A stretch of 64,000 nucleotides of DNA from JBBKWU01 sp037969035 (GCA_037969035.1 JBBKWU010000022.1:108063-172062); one strand, 5' to 3'. Shown: positions 1 to 9,324, counted from the stretch's first letter. Notes: generated by a model not told the origin, from the sequence alone. A program made the numbers and translations.

Positions 1-249
1 ATAAAACCCATATCGCGCATTATCGGTGGTGCGGCTTATGGTGGTGCCTTAGGGGCCGCGAGTGGTTTGATTAACGTTATTGCGGAACACGAAACGGGAG
101 CTGACTTGACTGGTAATGTCCTGTCACTAGCCACGGGAAAACGTCACGCAAAAGAACAAAACGCCCTATCTGACCCTGCCGTACTGGCCATGGCGGATTT
201 GAGCTATAATGCCAAATACGAAAGGCACCCGTACCAATATAATGATTAA
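1..249 (+). CDS. C-terminal part of a hypothetical protein (5' truncated)
   Basis: The reading frame is open from the first base and ends at a TAA at 247-249, so the gene begins before the window. The visible 82 residues start with a glycine/alanine-rich hydrophobic stretch with a GG-x3-GG pattern that could be a membrane helix or glycine zipper. A polar tail ending in Tyr-Gln-Tyr-Asn-Asp follows. An ATG at 67 exists, but the frame continues upstream with similar composition, so I treat that ATG as internal. It converges on the YggS-family gene with a one-base gap. No family is recognised. Confidence 0.5.
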   Translation: MKPISRIIGGAAYGGALGAASGLINVIAEHETGADLTGNVLSLATGKRHAKEQNALSDPAVLAMADLSYNAKYERHPYQYND

Positions 250-250
250 A

Positions 251-919
251 TCATTCAGAACGCGCACCGAATAGCCCGCTACCGACTCGAATGATTGTTG
301 CGCCGAGCGGTATGGCTTTTTCAAAATCATCACTCATCCCCATGCTAAGCTCTGGCAAGCTATTATCTGTTGCCAGTTTTTTTAGCATCGCGAAATGTAA
401 TGCAGGTGGCTCATCAGCAGGCGGCAGGCACATCAAACCCACAATGTTCAATCCGCAGTCATAACGACAAAAATCATAAAACTCTTCTACAAACTCTGGC
501 AAAATTCCCGATTTTTGAGGCTCTGCGCCTGTGTTGACCTGAAGATAGCACGGCAAATCTTTACCTTGCTCACCCATCTCAGACGCTAGTTTTTCTGCCA
601 GTTTGTCACGATCAAGGGTTTGTATCACATCGAACAAGCCCACAGCATCCTTTACCTTATTGGTTTGTAAAGAGCCTATAAGGTGTAATTCAATATCAGA
701 ATATTTGGATTTAAGGGGTGCCCAGCGCTCTTGCGCCTCTTGTATGCGGTTCTCTCCGAATATACGTTGTCCTGCGTCCAGTGCGCTTATAACGCGATCA
801 AGCGGTTGTTTTTTGCTCACAGCCATCAAGCGAATGTCTTCTGACTTGCGCTGTGCCGCAATCGCGGCGGCGGCAATTTTTTTCTGAATATCTTCAATGT
901 TATTTTTTATATCACTCAT
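251..919 (-). CDS. yggS: YggS/PROSC family PLP-binding protein (PLP homeostasis)
   Basis: The 222-aa product has the usual length and landmarks of the YggS/PLPBP family, which binds pyridoxal 5'-phosphate without known enzymatic activity and buffers PLP and amino-acid pools in the cytosol. The PLP-lysine segment MAVSKKQP is near residue 35. The motif HLIGSLQTNKV follows at about residue 79, and the C-terminal phosphate-binding region SMGMSDDFEKAI...IRVGSGLFG is intact. It is the alanine-racemase-like single-domain fold. The gene sits downstream of the porin but is separated from it by a terminator, so it probably has its own promoter. Confidence 0.92.
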   Translation of the reverse strand: MSDIKNNIEDIQKKIAAAAIAAQRKSEDIRLMAVSKKQPLDRVISALDAGQRIFGENRIQEAQERWAPLKSKYSDIELHLIGSLQTNKVKDAVGLFDVIQTLDRDKLAEKLASEMGEQGKDLPCYLQVNTGAEPQKSGILPEFVEEFYDFCRYDCGLNIVGLMCLPPADEPPALHFAMLKKLATDNSLPELSMGMSDDFEKAIPLGATIIRVGSGLFGARSE

Positions 920-943
920 ACCCGCAGTCTAACGTGAATCGGG

Positions 944-976
944 CAAAGAAAAAAGGCGCGAAAAACGCGCCTTTCT
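944..976 (-). terminator. Rho-independent terminator of the porin gene
   Basis: An inverted repeat AAAGGCGCG / CGCGCCTTT (952-960 and 966-974) has a five-base loop. Read on the minus strand it is followed directly by a run of T. It lies 37 bases after the porin stop codon. Confidence 0.85.
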
Positions 977-1010
977 AAAAAACTTAACTCTAAATTATCC
1001 GTAAGGATGA

Positions 1011-2150
1011 TTAGAAGTTGATTTGTGTACCAAGCATTACGCTTGTTGCATCATCTTCAAGAGCGCCAGACTCGATGCTCAAGTGAGATACAGAACCACG
1101 GAAAGTCATGCCTGGGCCGTATGTGTAAACAACACCACCAGTGTAACGATCTGTTTCGATATCAGCACCACCGCCAACATCAGCGTCGTTATTGAAGTAT
1201 GTTGCACCCAATTTGAACGGGCCAGTTGTGTAGTCAAGACCAACAACAAAAGTTTCGTTTGTGTCGTTTGTATCATCAGCATTGTTGTTTTCAGTGTAAA
1301 TAGCACCTAAACCAAACGCCATGAAGTTAAGAGCAAGACCAACGTTCCACTCTTTGAAGTCATCAGCAGTTGTACCAGCTGTGTCTGCTTCCAGATCAGC
1401 GTGTGTATAACCAGCACCAACTGTGAAACCAACTTGGTCAAACTGACCTTCATAACGGATACCAGCTTCATATACAGCGCCAAGATCACCAGCAACGTCA
1501 TCTGAGTTTGTGCCGCCAAGTGTGTTTGCTGTTGTTGCTGGGTTACCAGGAAGTGTACCATTACCTGCTGATGTGTAAGCAAGGTCAGGAGTATAAGAAA
1601 CACCAGCTTGGAAACCGTTAAGAACAGGTGTCAAGTAAGTGATTTTTTCAGCGTTACGCGCAATATCGTTATCGTAATCGATACCGTCTGCAGGCAATGT
1701 GAAGTTAGGCAAACCAGAAGCAGTAGAGTTGTTTACTGGCTCGATGTACTGACGAAGGCCGTCAAGGTTGCTGTCTGCTGAAGGAGCAGCTACTTGCAAT
1801 AGGTATGCAGCGCCGTCTTCTTCACCGAAGTTTACGCGGCCCCAAGAACCTGAGAAGTAAGCGTATGATTCGTCAAGGTTGAAAGCATCCGCACCATCAG
1901 CATCTGCTTCAGCGTGGAAACCAACTGTAAGACCGTTGTCTAAAGTTGTTTCACCAGTGAAGTGGATTTCTGTTTCACGGAAGATATCAATTTCGCGGCT
2001 TTCTGTGCCAGCTACGTTGTCTTGGTCTACGTATGCTACGTAACCTTTCATGTGACCACCAAGGTCAAGTGTAACGCCTTGTGCTTGTGCAGGTGTAGCA
2101 AGAGCTAGACCAAGTGCAACAGCAGCAGTGCTAAGAAGTACTTTTTTCAT
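1011..2150 (-). CDS. Outer-membrane general porin (Gram-negative porin family)
   Basis: The 379-aa precursor has a signal peptide MKKVLLSTAAVALG... cleaved near AQA-QG. The mature part is acidic, rich in Gly/Asp/Thr and shows alternating beta-strand patterns (for example GVSYTP, VGLALNF, GVVYTYGPG). It ends in phenylalanine (GTQINF), the usual beta-barrel assembly signal. This fits a 16-stranded trimeric porin for passive diffusion of small solutes. The frame is open 33 codons further upstream, but the ATG at 2150 has a GGAG ribosome site and begins a normal signal peptide, so I use it. The gene is monocistronic, with a sigma70-like promoter upstream and a terminator downstream. Codon use is strongly biased, as expected for an abundant protein. 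Confidence 0.9.
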   Translation of the reverse strand: MKKVLLSTAAVALGLALATPAQAQGVTLDLGGHMKGYVAYVDQDNVAGTESREIDIFRETEIHFTGETTLDNGLTVGFHAEADADGADAFNLDESYAYFSGSWGRVNFGEEDGAAYLLQVAAPSADSNLDGLRQYIEPVNNSTASGLPNFTLPADGIDYDNDIARNAEKITYLTPVLNGFQAGVSYTPDLAYTSAGNGTLPGNPATTANTLGGTNSDDVAGDLGAVYEAGIRYEGQFDQVGFTVGAGYTHADLEADTAGTTADDFKEWNVGLALNFMAFGLGAIYTENNNADDTNDTNETFVVGLDYTTGPFKLGATYFNNDADVGGGADIETDRYTGGVVYTYGPGMTFRGSVSHLSIESGALEDDATSVMLGTQINF

Positions 2151-2253
2151 TTTAATTTCTCCATTCACACAATGTGAATTTAAGTAAGTTGAACATACGA
2201 TCCGAAATGGATCACTATAGAATTTGCTATTGCCCCAAAACAATAACATCGTA

Positions 2254-2282
2254 AATCTATCCCGAGGCTCTCAAGGGGTCAA
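2254..2282 (-). promoter_or_regulatory. Sigma70-like promoter of the porin gene
   Basis: On the minus strand a TTGACC -35 element (2277-2282) is separated by exactly 17 bases from a TAGATT -10 element (2254-2259). The transcript would start near 2246, giving an untranslated leader of about 95 bases. The rest of the 309-base divergent spacer (2151-2459) holds the direct repeats listed separately and an AT-rich stretch before the DUF3576 gene. Confidence 0.55.
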
Positions 2283-2300
2283 GACAAGTTCGTGCAAAAA

Positions 2301-2340
2301 TGCAACATTTTCTTGTTAAGTGTAACATTTTTGCAACATT
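2301..2340. repeat. Three phased TGYAACATT direct repeats upstream of the porin promoter
   Basis: The 9-mer TG(C/T)AACATT occurs at 2301-2309, 2321-2329 and 2332-2340. The spacings are 20 and 11 bases, about two and one helical turns. The array begins about 19 bases upstream of the porin -35 element, a position suited to an activator or repressor. The binding protein is unknown. Confidence 0.45.
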
Positions 2341-2459
2341 CGCTTTTCAAGTTCACGATACACATTGATTAGTGCTGTTTTTAAAATAGCTATTGTTTAT
2401 ATATATGTCTGCATGCTAATCAAAGAGACTGCATTATAAACTGACCAGAGAGTATCAGG

Positions 2460-3011
2460 ATGAACAAAACTAAAAATATCGTCTTCGCACTTGCCGCAGT
2501 AACAGCCGTTGCCGCATGTAGCAGTGTTGAAAAAGAAGCCAAATACCCAACGGGTATGGATCGCAGCAATACAGACACTAATGACATCTACAGTGACACA
2601 CCAAGCGTGTTTGGTAGTGATGGTTTGGGTCTGTTCGGTGGCAAGAAAGATAAAACCGATGACAATAGCGGCACAACAGGTATCGGCGTAAACAGCTATT
2701 TATGGCGCGCGTCTCTTGATACCGTTTCCTTTATGCCTCTTGCCAGCGCGGATCCTTTCGGTGGCGTTATCCTTACAGATTGGTATTCTGCCGCAGAAAC
2801 ACCGAACGAGCGCATTAAGCTTAATGTTTTTATTCTAGATCGCCAACTTCGTACAGATGGTATTCAGGTCAAAGTCTTCCGCCAAGCCCTACGTAACGGC
2901 ACATGGCGTGACATGGAAGCTTCAAGTGAAACCGCGCGTCAACTAGAAGACACCATCCTTACACGTGCGCGCCAAATGCGGGTCGCACAAATAGGTGAGA
3001 TAACCGAATAA
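2460..3011 (+). CDS. DUF3576 family lipoprotein
   Basis: The 183-aa precursor has a short signal peptide with lipobox VAAC (Cys20), so it should be lipid-anchored in the envelope. The C-terminal half (LWRASLDTVSFMPL..., DPFGGVILTDWYS, NERIKLNVFILDRQLR) matches the alphaproteobacterial DUF3576 family that typically sits upstream of leuS. The function is not established. The family's association with leuS, lptE and holA and its lipoprotein nature hint at an outer-membrane assembly role, but that is inference. The middle (residues 40-75) is low-complexity and rich in Gly/Asp/Lys. Confidence 0.8.
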   Translation: MNKTKNIVFALAAVTAVAACSSVEKEAKYPTGMDRSNTDTNDIYSDTPSVFGSDGLGLFGGKKDKTDDNSGTTGIGVNSYLWRASLDTVSFMPLASADPFGGVILTDWYSAAETPNERIKLNVFILDRQLRTDGIQVKVFRQALRNGTWRDMEASSETARQLEDTILTRARQMRVAQIGEITE

Positions 3012-3044
3012 TTTCTTTGACATAACTTTGTGTGGGGGACTACA

Positions 3045-3614
3045 ATGAGGGCTGGAATAATAACAAAGAACTTAAAGATGACCTTAAAAACAAAAAACGC
3101 ACTTTATGTCGCCGCCTTTGCACTCGCTTGCTCTGGCTGCACGACAACAGCACAGCCATTAATAGACCATGCAAATGCAACTTATAGCGTGCCGCAAGAA
3201 TCAGGCATCATTATTGATGCAAATCCGTCCAATGCGGCTGACTGCCCTGCCGGATCAAATTTTTCCGGCAATGAGGACGGCACGGACGGCTTTTGTGTCG
3301 AGCCGGTTGCCGTAACAGATGAACTGACCCTCTCAACAGAGCCAAATGGCGATTTAAGCTTTGATGTCTGGGTAAATGCATTTAACGGTCATTCATGCGG
3401 CACAGAAGGCATAGCGCACAAAACAGATGCGCCAAATGTCTGGTATTTTGAAACGAGTGAATATGGCGCATTATGCAAGCTTGATATTACCATCGGCGAA
3501 GATTCGGTTGGTTTATCACAACCACGGGACGGCAGTAGTAATTGCAGTGCCTATTGCGGCAATCGCGGTTATTTGAGTGGCAGCTTCCCATTTTCGAGCC
3601 TGACAACAAAATAA
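3045..3614 (+). CDS. Predicted lipoprotein of unknown function, Cys-containing
   Basis: This is an exported protein with a hydrophobic signal ending in a lipobox-like ACSGC. A GGGGGA ribosome site at 3034-3039 favours the ATG at 3045 (189 aa). An ATG at 3078 would give a tighter 21-residue signal peptide and remains possible, as does a GTG at 3030. The mature protein has about ten cysteines (ADCPAGSNF, GFCVEP, HSCGTEG, ALCKLD, NCSAYCGNRGY), which suggests disulfides in the periplasm or at the surface. I recognise no family. It lies between the DUF3576 lipoprotein and leuS on the same strand. Confidence 0.65.
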   Translation: MRAGIITKNLKMTLKTKNALYVAAFALACSGCTTTAQPLIDHANATYSVPQESGIIIDANPSNAADCPAGSNFSGNEDGTDGFCVEPVAVTDELTLSTEPNGDLSFDVWVNAFNGHSCGTEGIAHKTDAPNVWYFETSEYGALCKLDITIGEDSVGLSQPRDGSSNCSAYCGNRGYLSGSFPFSSLTTK

Positions 3615-3713
3615 TCCCTTTCACATTCAATCTTGCCGTTTTCATGGTTTTCCGTTACATGTCATAAGGCATAAATGCGCGCAAAGCCGTGCTTAATTTA
3701 AAGGAATAGCTTG

Positions 3714-6281
3714 ATGAGCAACGAACGTTACAATATTCGCGAAACCGAAGAAAAATGGCGTAAAGCGTGGCAAGACAACAAATGCTTCGAAGTCACCGAA
3801 GATAAAAGCAAAGAAAAATACTACGTTCTGGCGATGCTTCCGTACCCCTCTGGCCGTATTCATGTTGGTCACGTGCGCAACTATGCGCTTTCTGATGTTG
3901 TGGCGCGTTACCGCAAGGCACAGGGTTATAATGTTTTAAACCCTATGGGTTGGGATGCGCTTGGCCTACCTGCCGAAAACGCCGCGATGGAACGCAACAT
4001 TGCGCCTGCGGATTGGACAAACCAAAACATCGCACAGATGAAAGAGCAGCTTATTTCCATGGGGCTTGCCATTGACTGGAGCCGCGAAGTTTCTACATGC
4101 GATCCATCCTATTACAAACACGAACAAAAAATGTTTCTAGATTTCTACGAGAAAGGCTTGGCCTACCGTAAGGAATCCGTTGTGAACTGGGACCCTGTCG
4201 AAAATACGGTTCTGGCAAACGAGCAAGTTGTTGACGGTAAAGGCTGGCGCAGTGGCGCACCTGTTGAACGCCGCAAGCTTAATCAATGGTTTTTGAAAAT
4301 CACTGATTATGCTGACGAACTATTAGAAGAGATTAAAAAACTAGAGCGCTGGCCCGATAAAGTTCGCACCATGCAGGAAAACTGGATCAGCAAATCCCAA
4401 GGCCTACAATTTAAATGGGATATCAAAGACAGCGATGAAAAAATCGAAGTCTATACAACGCGCCCTGATACTTTATTCGGTGCCTCTTTCATTGCTCTTG
4501 CGCCCGATCATCCTATGGCACAAAAACTTGCCGCAGGTAAAGATGGATTTGATGATTTTATTCGCGAATGCCAAGCCGGCGGGACATCTGAAGAGGCGTT
4601 AGCACAGGCTGATAAAGTGGGCTTTGACACAGGATTTACAGCTACACACCCTTTATTGCCCGATCAAGAAATTCCAATTTATGTCGCGAACTTTATTCTG
4701 ATGGATTACGGCACAGGCGCCATTTTTGGTGTTCCTGCGCATGACCAACGCGATTATGATTTTGCCATTAAATACGATCTCCCTATTCTTCCCGTTGTTA
4801 TTCCTGAGGGTAAAAACGCCACGGATATATCTGATTTAGGCGAAGCCTCCACCGACACAGGAAACATGGAAAATTCAGATTTTCTGGACGGCATGGACAA
4901 TGAAACAGCCAAAGCCGAAGTTATCAAACACGTTGAAGCCCTCGGCACGGGATTTGGCACAACCAATTACCGCCTGCGTGATTGGGGCGTGAGCCGCCAA
5001 CGCTACTGGGGCTGCCCTGTGCCGTTTATCCACTGTGATGGTTGCGGTATTGTACCTGTCCCTGAGGCAGATCTTCCTGTCGCGCTTCCTATGGACATTA
5101 ATTACGATGCACCAGGCAATCCGCTTGACCGCCACCCAACATGGAAAAATGTCGATTGCCCGAAATGCGGAACTGCGGCACGTCGTGAAACAGATACGTT
5201 TGATACATTCTTTGAAAGTAGCTGGTACTTCCTGCGCTATCTTGATCCGCACAATGATAAAGAAGGCTTTGCTAAGGATAAAGCCGATTACTGGATGGGT
5301 GTTGACCAATATATTGGTGGCGTTGAACACGCAGTGCTTCACCTTTTATACGCCCGCTTTTTCACAAAAGCATTAAGAGATTGCGGCTATCTAGAGCAAG
5401 GAGAACCTTTTACAGGCCTGTTCACTCAAGGCATGGTCACACATGAAACATATCAAGATGAAAAAGGTGGGTGGCTGTACCCGAATGAAATTCAACCTGC
5501 TGATGGTGGCAAATTCGTAACGATTGATGGTCAGAAACCTGTTAAAATCGGCCCCTCTATCAAGATGTCAAAATCAAAACGTAACACGGTTGACCCACAA
5601 GACATACTGGACACGTACGGAGCAGATGCCGCACGGTTGTTTATTCTTTCTGACTCTCCACCAGAGCGTGATCTGGAATGGACCGAGGGCGGCATTGAGG
5701 GCGCTTGGCGTTATATAAACAAGCTTCATCGCTTAATTTCTGACCACAAAGACACACTCACGCCCATTGGAGCAGCAACACCAACAGACCTTGAGGGCGC
5801 AGAAAAAGACCTGCGGGCACAGGCACACAGAGCCATAGCGCAAGTTGGAAAAAACATAGAAGATTTCCACATGAACAAAGCCGTGGCGACCATTCGTGAA
5901 CTATCCAACGCGATTGGAAGCGCAAAAAACGTACGCCCCGTTGTTCTGAGAGAGGCTCTGGAAGCACTCATATTGTTAATAAACCCAATGACACCGCATT
6001 TAGCAGAAGAGCTTTGGCATCATCTGGGCCACACGAAAATGCTTACCGAAACATCATGGCCTGTTGCCGATGAAAGCCTTTTGGTTGCTGACACTGTCAC
6101 TATAGGCGTACAGGTAAACGGAAAGCTACGCGCGACCATTACATTACCCGCAAACGCAGACCAAGCCATTGCGAAAGATATTGCGCTATCCGATGACAAT
6201 GTCCAAAAAGCGGTCGAAGGTAAAGATATTCGAAAATTTATCTTTGTACCAGGCCGCATTGTGAATGTTGTGGTTGGCTAA
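3714..6281 (+). CDS. leuS: Leucyl-tRNA synthetase
   Basis: The 855-aa class Ia synthetase charges tRNA-Leu with leucine in the cytosol. The HIGH-type motif HVGH lies at residues 50-53 and KMSKS near 617-621. The CP1 editing domain is present (YTTRPDTLFG; FTATHPL), as are two CxxC pairs (CDGCGIVPVP and CPKCGTAARR) of the zinc-binding insertion. The C-terminal anticodon-binding and tRNA-arm domains are complete (NPMTPHLAEELW; VQVNGKLR). A TTG codon precedes the ATG at 3714, but AAGGA at 3701-3705 is correctly placed for that ATG. Neighbours lptE and holA downstream follow the usual alphaproteobacterial arrangement, here interrupted by a reverse-strand gene. Confidence 0.98.
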   Translation: MSNERYNIRETEEKWRKAWQDNKCFEVTEDKSKEKYYVLAMLPYPSGRIHVGHVRNYALSDVVARYRKAQGYNVLNPMGWDALGLPAENAAMERNIAPADWTNQNIAQMKEQLISMGLAIDWSREVSTCDPSYYKHEQKMFLDFYEKGLAYRKESVVNWDPVENTVLANEQVVDGKGWRSGAPVERRKLNQWFLKITDYADELLEEIKKLERWPDKVRTMQENWISKSQGLQFKWDIKDSDEKIEVYTTRPDTLFGASFIALAPDHPMAQKLAAGKDGFDDFIRECQAGGTSEEALAQADKVGFDTGFTATHPLLPDQEIPIYVANFILMDYGTGAIFGVPAHDQRDYDFAIKYDLPILPVVIPEGKNATDISDLGEASTDTGNMENSDFLDGMDNETAKAEVIKHVEALGTGFGTTNYRLRDWGVSRQRYWGCPVPFIHCDGCGIVPVPEADLPVALPMDINYDAPGNPLDRHPTWKNVDCPKCGTAARRETDTFDTFFESSWYFLRYLDPHNDKEGFAKDKADYWMGVDQYIGGVEHAVLHLLYARFFTKALRDCGYLEQGEPFTGLFTQGMVTHETYQDEKGGWLYPNEIQPADGGKFVTIDGQKPVKIGPSIKMSKSKRNTVDPQDILDTYGADAARLFILSDSPPERDLEWTEGGIEGAWRYINKLHRLISDHKDTLTPIGAATPTDLEGAEKDLRAQAHRAIAQVGKNIEDFHMNKAVATIRELSNAIGSAKNVRPVVLREALEALILLINPMTPHLAEELWHHLGHTKMLTETSWPVADESLLVADTVTIGVQVNGKLRATITLPANADQAIAKDIALSDDNVQKAVEGKDIRKFIFVPGRIVNVVVG

Positions 6282-6292
6282 CGCAAGATAGA

Positions 6293-6643
6293 CTAGCGCA
6301 ACATTAAGTGGGTAATTTGTGTCGCTTCAGTTGACGCGGCATTAACTGCGCTCGATGTATCAACTTCTTTTTCGGCTCCGAGCCCAACAGAAACAGCAAA
6401 ATACACCGCCAAGCCGGCCAACATACCTCTAAAATTAGCTTTGCTCAAATCCTTATCTTCTCGATAAGGTTTAACAAAATATTTGTCCATCAAGATCAAC
6501 GATATAAGGCCTGGCACAAACCCTGCTCCTATAGTGATACCACCTGCGGCAACCATCTGGAACGCACCAGACAAAAAAGCAACTTCTTGCTCTGGTGTCT
6601 TATATAATTTTTGCTCTAAATTAGAATATTCTTTTTCTGACAT
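6293..6643 (-). CDS. Small membrane protein of unknown function
   Basis: The 116-aa protein has a charged N-terminus and a glycine-rich hydrophobic hairpin (residues about 25-52, with AAGGITIGAGFVPG). A basic cytosolic loop and a second hydrophobic segment (about 73-88) follow. Two transmembrane helices are likely. No family is recognised. It is inserted on the reverse strand between leuS and lptE, which are usually adjacent, so it may be a lineage-specific insertion. The ribosome site (AAGAAAG) is weak. Confidence 0.55.
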   Translation of the reverse strand: MSEKEYSNLEQKLYKTPEQEVAFLSGAFQMVAAGGITIGAGFVPGLISLILMDKYFVKPYREDKDLSKANFRGMLAGLAVYFAVSVGLGAEKEVDTSSAVNAASTEATQITHLMLR

Positions 6644-6749
6644 TTATTTTCTTTCTTATTGTTCCCTATTTCGCATATTATGCACATATTCTCGTCCTAT
6701 GCATGCTTTTCTTCTTTTACGCCATGAAACGCCATGGTTATATGGCTCT

Positions 6750-7265
6750 ATGAAGATTTTCTACATGCACATCTTTCTGTTCTCTATGCTCATCCAGCTT
6801 ACGGCTTGCGGGTTTTCGCCCATGCATGGCAAATATAGCGCGGCAAACTCACAAACCGTGCAGAATGATCTTTCACAAATTTACATTGAAAATATTCCAA
6901 ATCGTGAAGGGCAGTTTTTGCGTAACGCCTTAATCGATCGCTTCTACCAAAATGGACACCCCACGAATCCCGCATATAAGCTAGACATCAATACAATTGA
7001 AGAAAGGCTCACGGATTTAGATATTACAAAAAGCTCGGACGCAACGCGCGCGCAATTACGTTTAAATACATCCCTAACGCTTATGGATAAACAAAATAAT
7101 GCTGTGCTGTTAACGAGAAAATTAACAGCCACCACCAGTTACAACATATTACAAAGCCAGTTTACAACACGCGTATCAGAACAAGACGCACGTGAAAACG
7201 CCCTCAATGATCTCGCAGCCCAAATTGAACGCCAGATCTCGCTTTACTTCAATCGTACCCCATAA
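6750..7265 (+). CDS. lptE: LPS-assembly lipoprotein LptE
   Basis: The 171-aa lipoprotein precursor has lipobox LTAC (Cys20) followed by GFSPMHG, the usual start of alphaproteobacterial LptE. LptE plugs the LptD barrel at the outer membrane in lipopolysaccharide export. The conserved region (FLRNALIDRFYQNG; ARENALNDLAAQIERQI near the end) fits the family. The frame is open well upstream. I chose the ATG at 6750 because it gives a compact signal peptide. No clear ribosome site distinguishes it from ATGs at 6699 or 6765. The position between leuS and holA is the conserved context. Confidence 0.88.
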   Translation: MKIFYMHIFLFSMLIQLTACGFSPMHGKYSAANSQTVQNDLSQIYIENIPNREGQFLRNALIDRFYQNGHPTNPAYKLDINTIEERLTDLDITKSSDATRAQLRLNTSLTLMDKQNNAVLLTRKLTATTSYNILQSQFTTRVSEQDARENALNDLAAQIERQISLYFNRTP

Positions 7266-7361
7266 TGCCTAATCACGTCTCAGGCGCGTAATTCACAAAT
7301 TCTCCCTATCATTATACAAAAAAGCAATGACAGGCCGCATTATCAGCTTTACTCTATTTTT

Positions 7362-8372
7362 ATGAAACTCACATGGAAACAAATAGAACCCTTCGTTAAA
7401 GCCCCTGATCTGTCGGCGCGGGTTATTCTCATTTATGGACCCGATAACGGTCTCATGAAAGAACGCGCAAAAATCATCGGTAAAACTATCGTTGCTGATC
7501 TGAATGATCCATTTAACGCGGTTACGCTTGATACATCCTCTATGTTGGATGACCCCACAAAACTTCCAGACGAAGCCGCATCCATGTCCATGATGGGCGG
7601 CGCACGCCTTATCCGCATTGAAGATGCGAGCGATAAAATCACAGCACAACTCAAAGAATATTTAAAAACTCCAAGCCGTCAAAACCTAGTCATTGTCGAG
7701 GCTGGCGAACTTGGCCCGAAATCAACACTACGCCAACTTTGCGAAAAAGATAAAGCGGCCGCGGCATTGCCCTGCTACGTCGAAGATGAACGCAGTGTCG
7801 GCAACCTTGTTCGCGACACACTGCGCGATGCGGGGTATCGTATCGCACCCGATGCAGCAGGTTGGCTTGCAGCAAACATTACGGGCGATCGCGCGCGCGC
7901 GCGAAACGAAATTGAAAAACTCATCACCTATATGGGAGAAGAAAAAACAATCAATATCGATCACGTAATGGCTTGTTGCGGTGCGGCCGGTGCTCAATCT
8001 CTTGAAAATTTAGTATACAGCACAGGTGGAAATCAACCGCAAGCCGCTCTCAAAGCCTTTCATGTGCTCATGGAAGAAGGAATTCCGAGCATTACCGTCC
8101 TGCGCAGCTTACAAAACCACTTTCGTCGCATACATTTAACAAAATCTCGCATGCAGCAAGGTGAAGGGCTAGATGAGGCCGTTAAGCGACTTTCTCCACC
8201 GATCTTCTTCAAACAAGAACCCGCATTTAAGCAACAAGTGCAACGCTGGAGCTTGCCCGCGCTTAATAACATTTTAGATCGTTTGGTAAAACTAGAAGCC
8301 GAATGCAAACAAACAGGAACGCCTGTTGAAACATTATGCTCACAGGCCATTTTAGGAATTAGCGCGCGATAA
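7362..8372 (+). CDS. holA: DNA polymerase III delta subunit
   Basis: The 336-aa protein is a clamp-loader delta subunit that opens the beta sliding clamp. The N-terminal AAA-like domain starts IYGPDNGLMKERA, the typical degenerate P-loop region of HolA. The central lid region (WLAANITGDRARARNEIEKLITYMGE) and the C-terminal collar domain (FHVLMEEGIPSITVLRSLQNHFRR) are conserved. It lies directly after lptE, as in many alphaproteobacteria, and converges on parB with a four-base gap. Confidence 0.93.
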   Translation: MKLTWKQIEPFVKAPDLSARVILIYGPDNGLMKERAKIIGKTIVADLNDPFNAVTLDTSSMLDDPTKLPDEAASMSMMGGARLIRIEDASDKITAQLKEYLKTPSRQNLVIVEAGELGPKSTLRQLCEKDKAAAALPCYVEDERSVGNLVRDTLRDAGYRIAPDAAGWLAANITGDRARARNEIEKLITYMGEEKTINIDHVMACCGAAGAQSLENLVYSTGGNQPQAALKAFHVLMEEGIPSITVLRSLQNHFRRIHLTKSRMQQGEGLDEAVKRLSPPIFFKQEPAFKQQVQRWSLPALNNILDRLVKLEAECKQTGTPVETLCSQAILGISAR

Positions 8373-8376
8373 AGCC

Positions 8377-9321
8377 TTATAAATGTTGTTTTTTACCAGG
8401 ATTGTGGGACAAGCGATGCAAAACCTCATCAAGCTGATCGAGTGATTTGAAATTTATTTTCAAAGAACCAACACCGCCGCCCTTAATATCAATAGTGACC
8501 CGCATTCCGAGCGCATTGGACATTTCATCCTCAAGTGCCACAGTATCAATATCTTTTGACGGTTTTTTATTTTTCTTCGTTGTTTTGCTCCGCGCACCAG
8601 CGACTTGTTCAATATCGCGAACACTCATGCCTTGCTCTATAATTGATTTGGCGAGTTCTTCAGGGTTTTCAGCATTCACCAATGCCCGCGCATGACCTGC
8701 GGTCAATTTTCCCTGTTTAATCATAGTTTTAATGCTGTCGGGAAGGTTTAGTAGTCGCACAGAGTTTGCAACATGACTGCGGCTTTTACCAACCTTAAGC
8801 GCAACGCGCTCTTGTGTTAATTTGAATTCATCCATCAAAAGCTGATAACCCTGCGCTTCTTCAAGAACATTAAGGTCCTCGCGCTGTAAATTCTCGATCA
8901 AGCCAATCTCAAGCGCAGCCTCGTCTTCAAGGTCCATTAAAATTACAGGAACTTCATGCAACTGTGCTTCTTGTGCCGCGCGCCAACGGCGCTCACCCGC
9001 CACAATCTCATAGGCATCCGTGCGCGATGAGTCTTTCACCGCACGGACAATCAACGGCTGCAACACGCCATGAATGGCAATTGATTCCGCAAGCTCTGTA
9101 ATGCTTTTTTTGTCTATATACTTACGCGGTTGATATAGTCCGGGTTGAAGCTGATCAACGCCTAATAAAACACGGCGAATGCCAGGGGTTTGCCCATCAG
9201 CATCAGCCATAGGGTAAACACCCTCTTCGTCCTCGAACAACGCCCCCAAACCACGCCCTAAGCCGCGTTTTTTAGGGTTAAGCTCTTCGTCATCACCTAT
9301 CGCATCATTTTGATCAACCAT
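8377..9321 (-). CDS. parB: Chromosome-partitioning protein ParB
   Basis: The 314-aa protein is the parS-binding CTPase of the chromosome segregation system. The N-terminal GLGRGLGALF motif contacts ParA, and the CTP-binding box GERRWRAAQEA follows the PRKYIDKKSITELAESI region. A helix-turn-helix is present (TQERVALKVGKSRSHVANSVRLL), as is a C-terminal dimerisation domain. It is cotranscribed after parA with a three-base gap. Three perfect parS sites for this protein lie upstream in rsmG and mnmE. Confidence 0.97.
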   Translation of the reverse strand: MVDQNDAIGDDEELNPKKRGLGRGLGALFEDEEGVYPMADADGQTPGIRRVLLGVDQLQPGLYQPRKYIDKKSITELAESIAIHGVLQPLIVRAVKDSSRTDAYEIVAGERRWRAAQEAQLHEVPVILMDLEDEAALEIGLIENLQREDLNVLEEAQGYQLLMDEFKLTQERVALKVGKSRSHVANSVRLLNLPDSIKTMIKQGKLTAGHARALVNAENPEELAKSIIEQGMSVRDIEQVAGARSKTTKKNKKPSKDIDTVALEDEMSNALGMRVTIDIKGGGVGSLKINFKSLDQLDEVLHRLSHNPGKKQHL

Positions 9322-9324
9322 GAA

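Noticed and set aside
2151..2249. 33-codon upstream extension of the porin frame
   Set aside because: The extension lies within the probable promoter leader, and the ATG at 2150 starts a normal signal peptide after a GGAG site.
4875..5342. 155-aa minus-strand open frame inside leuS
   Set aside because: It lies entirely within leuS, has atypical composition and no ribosome site.
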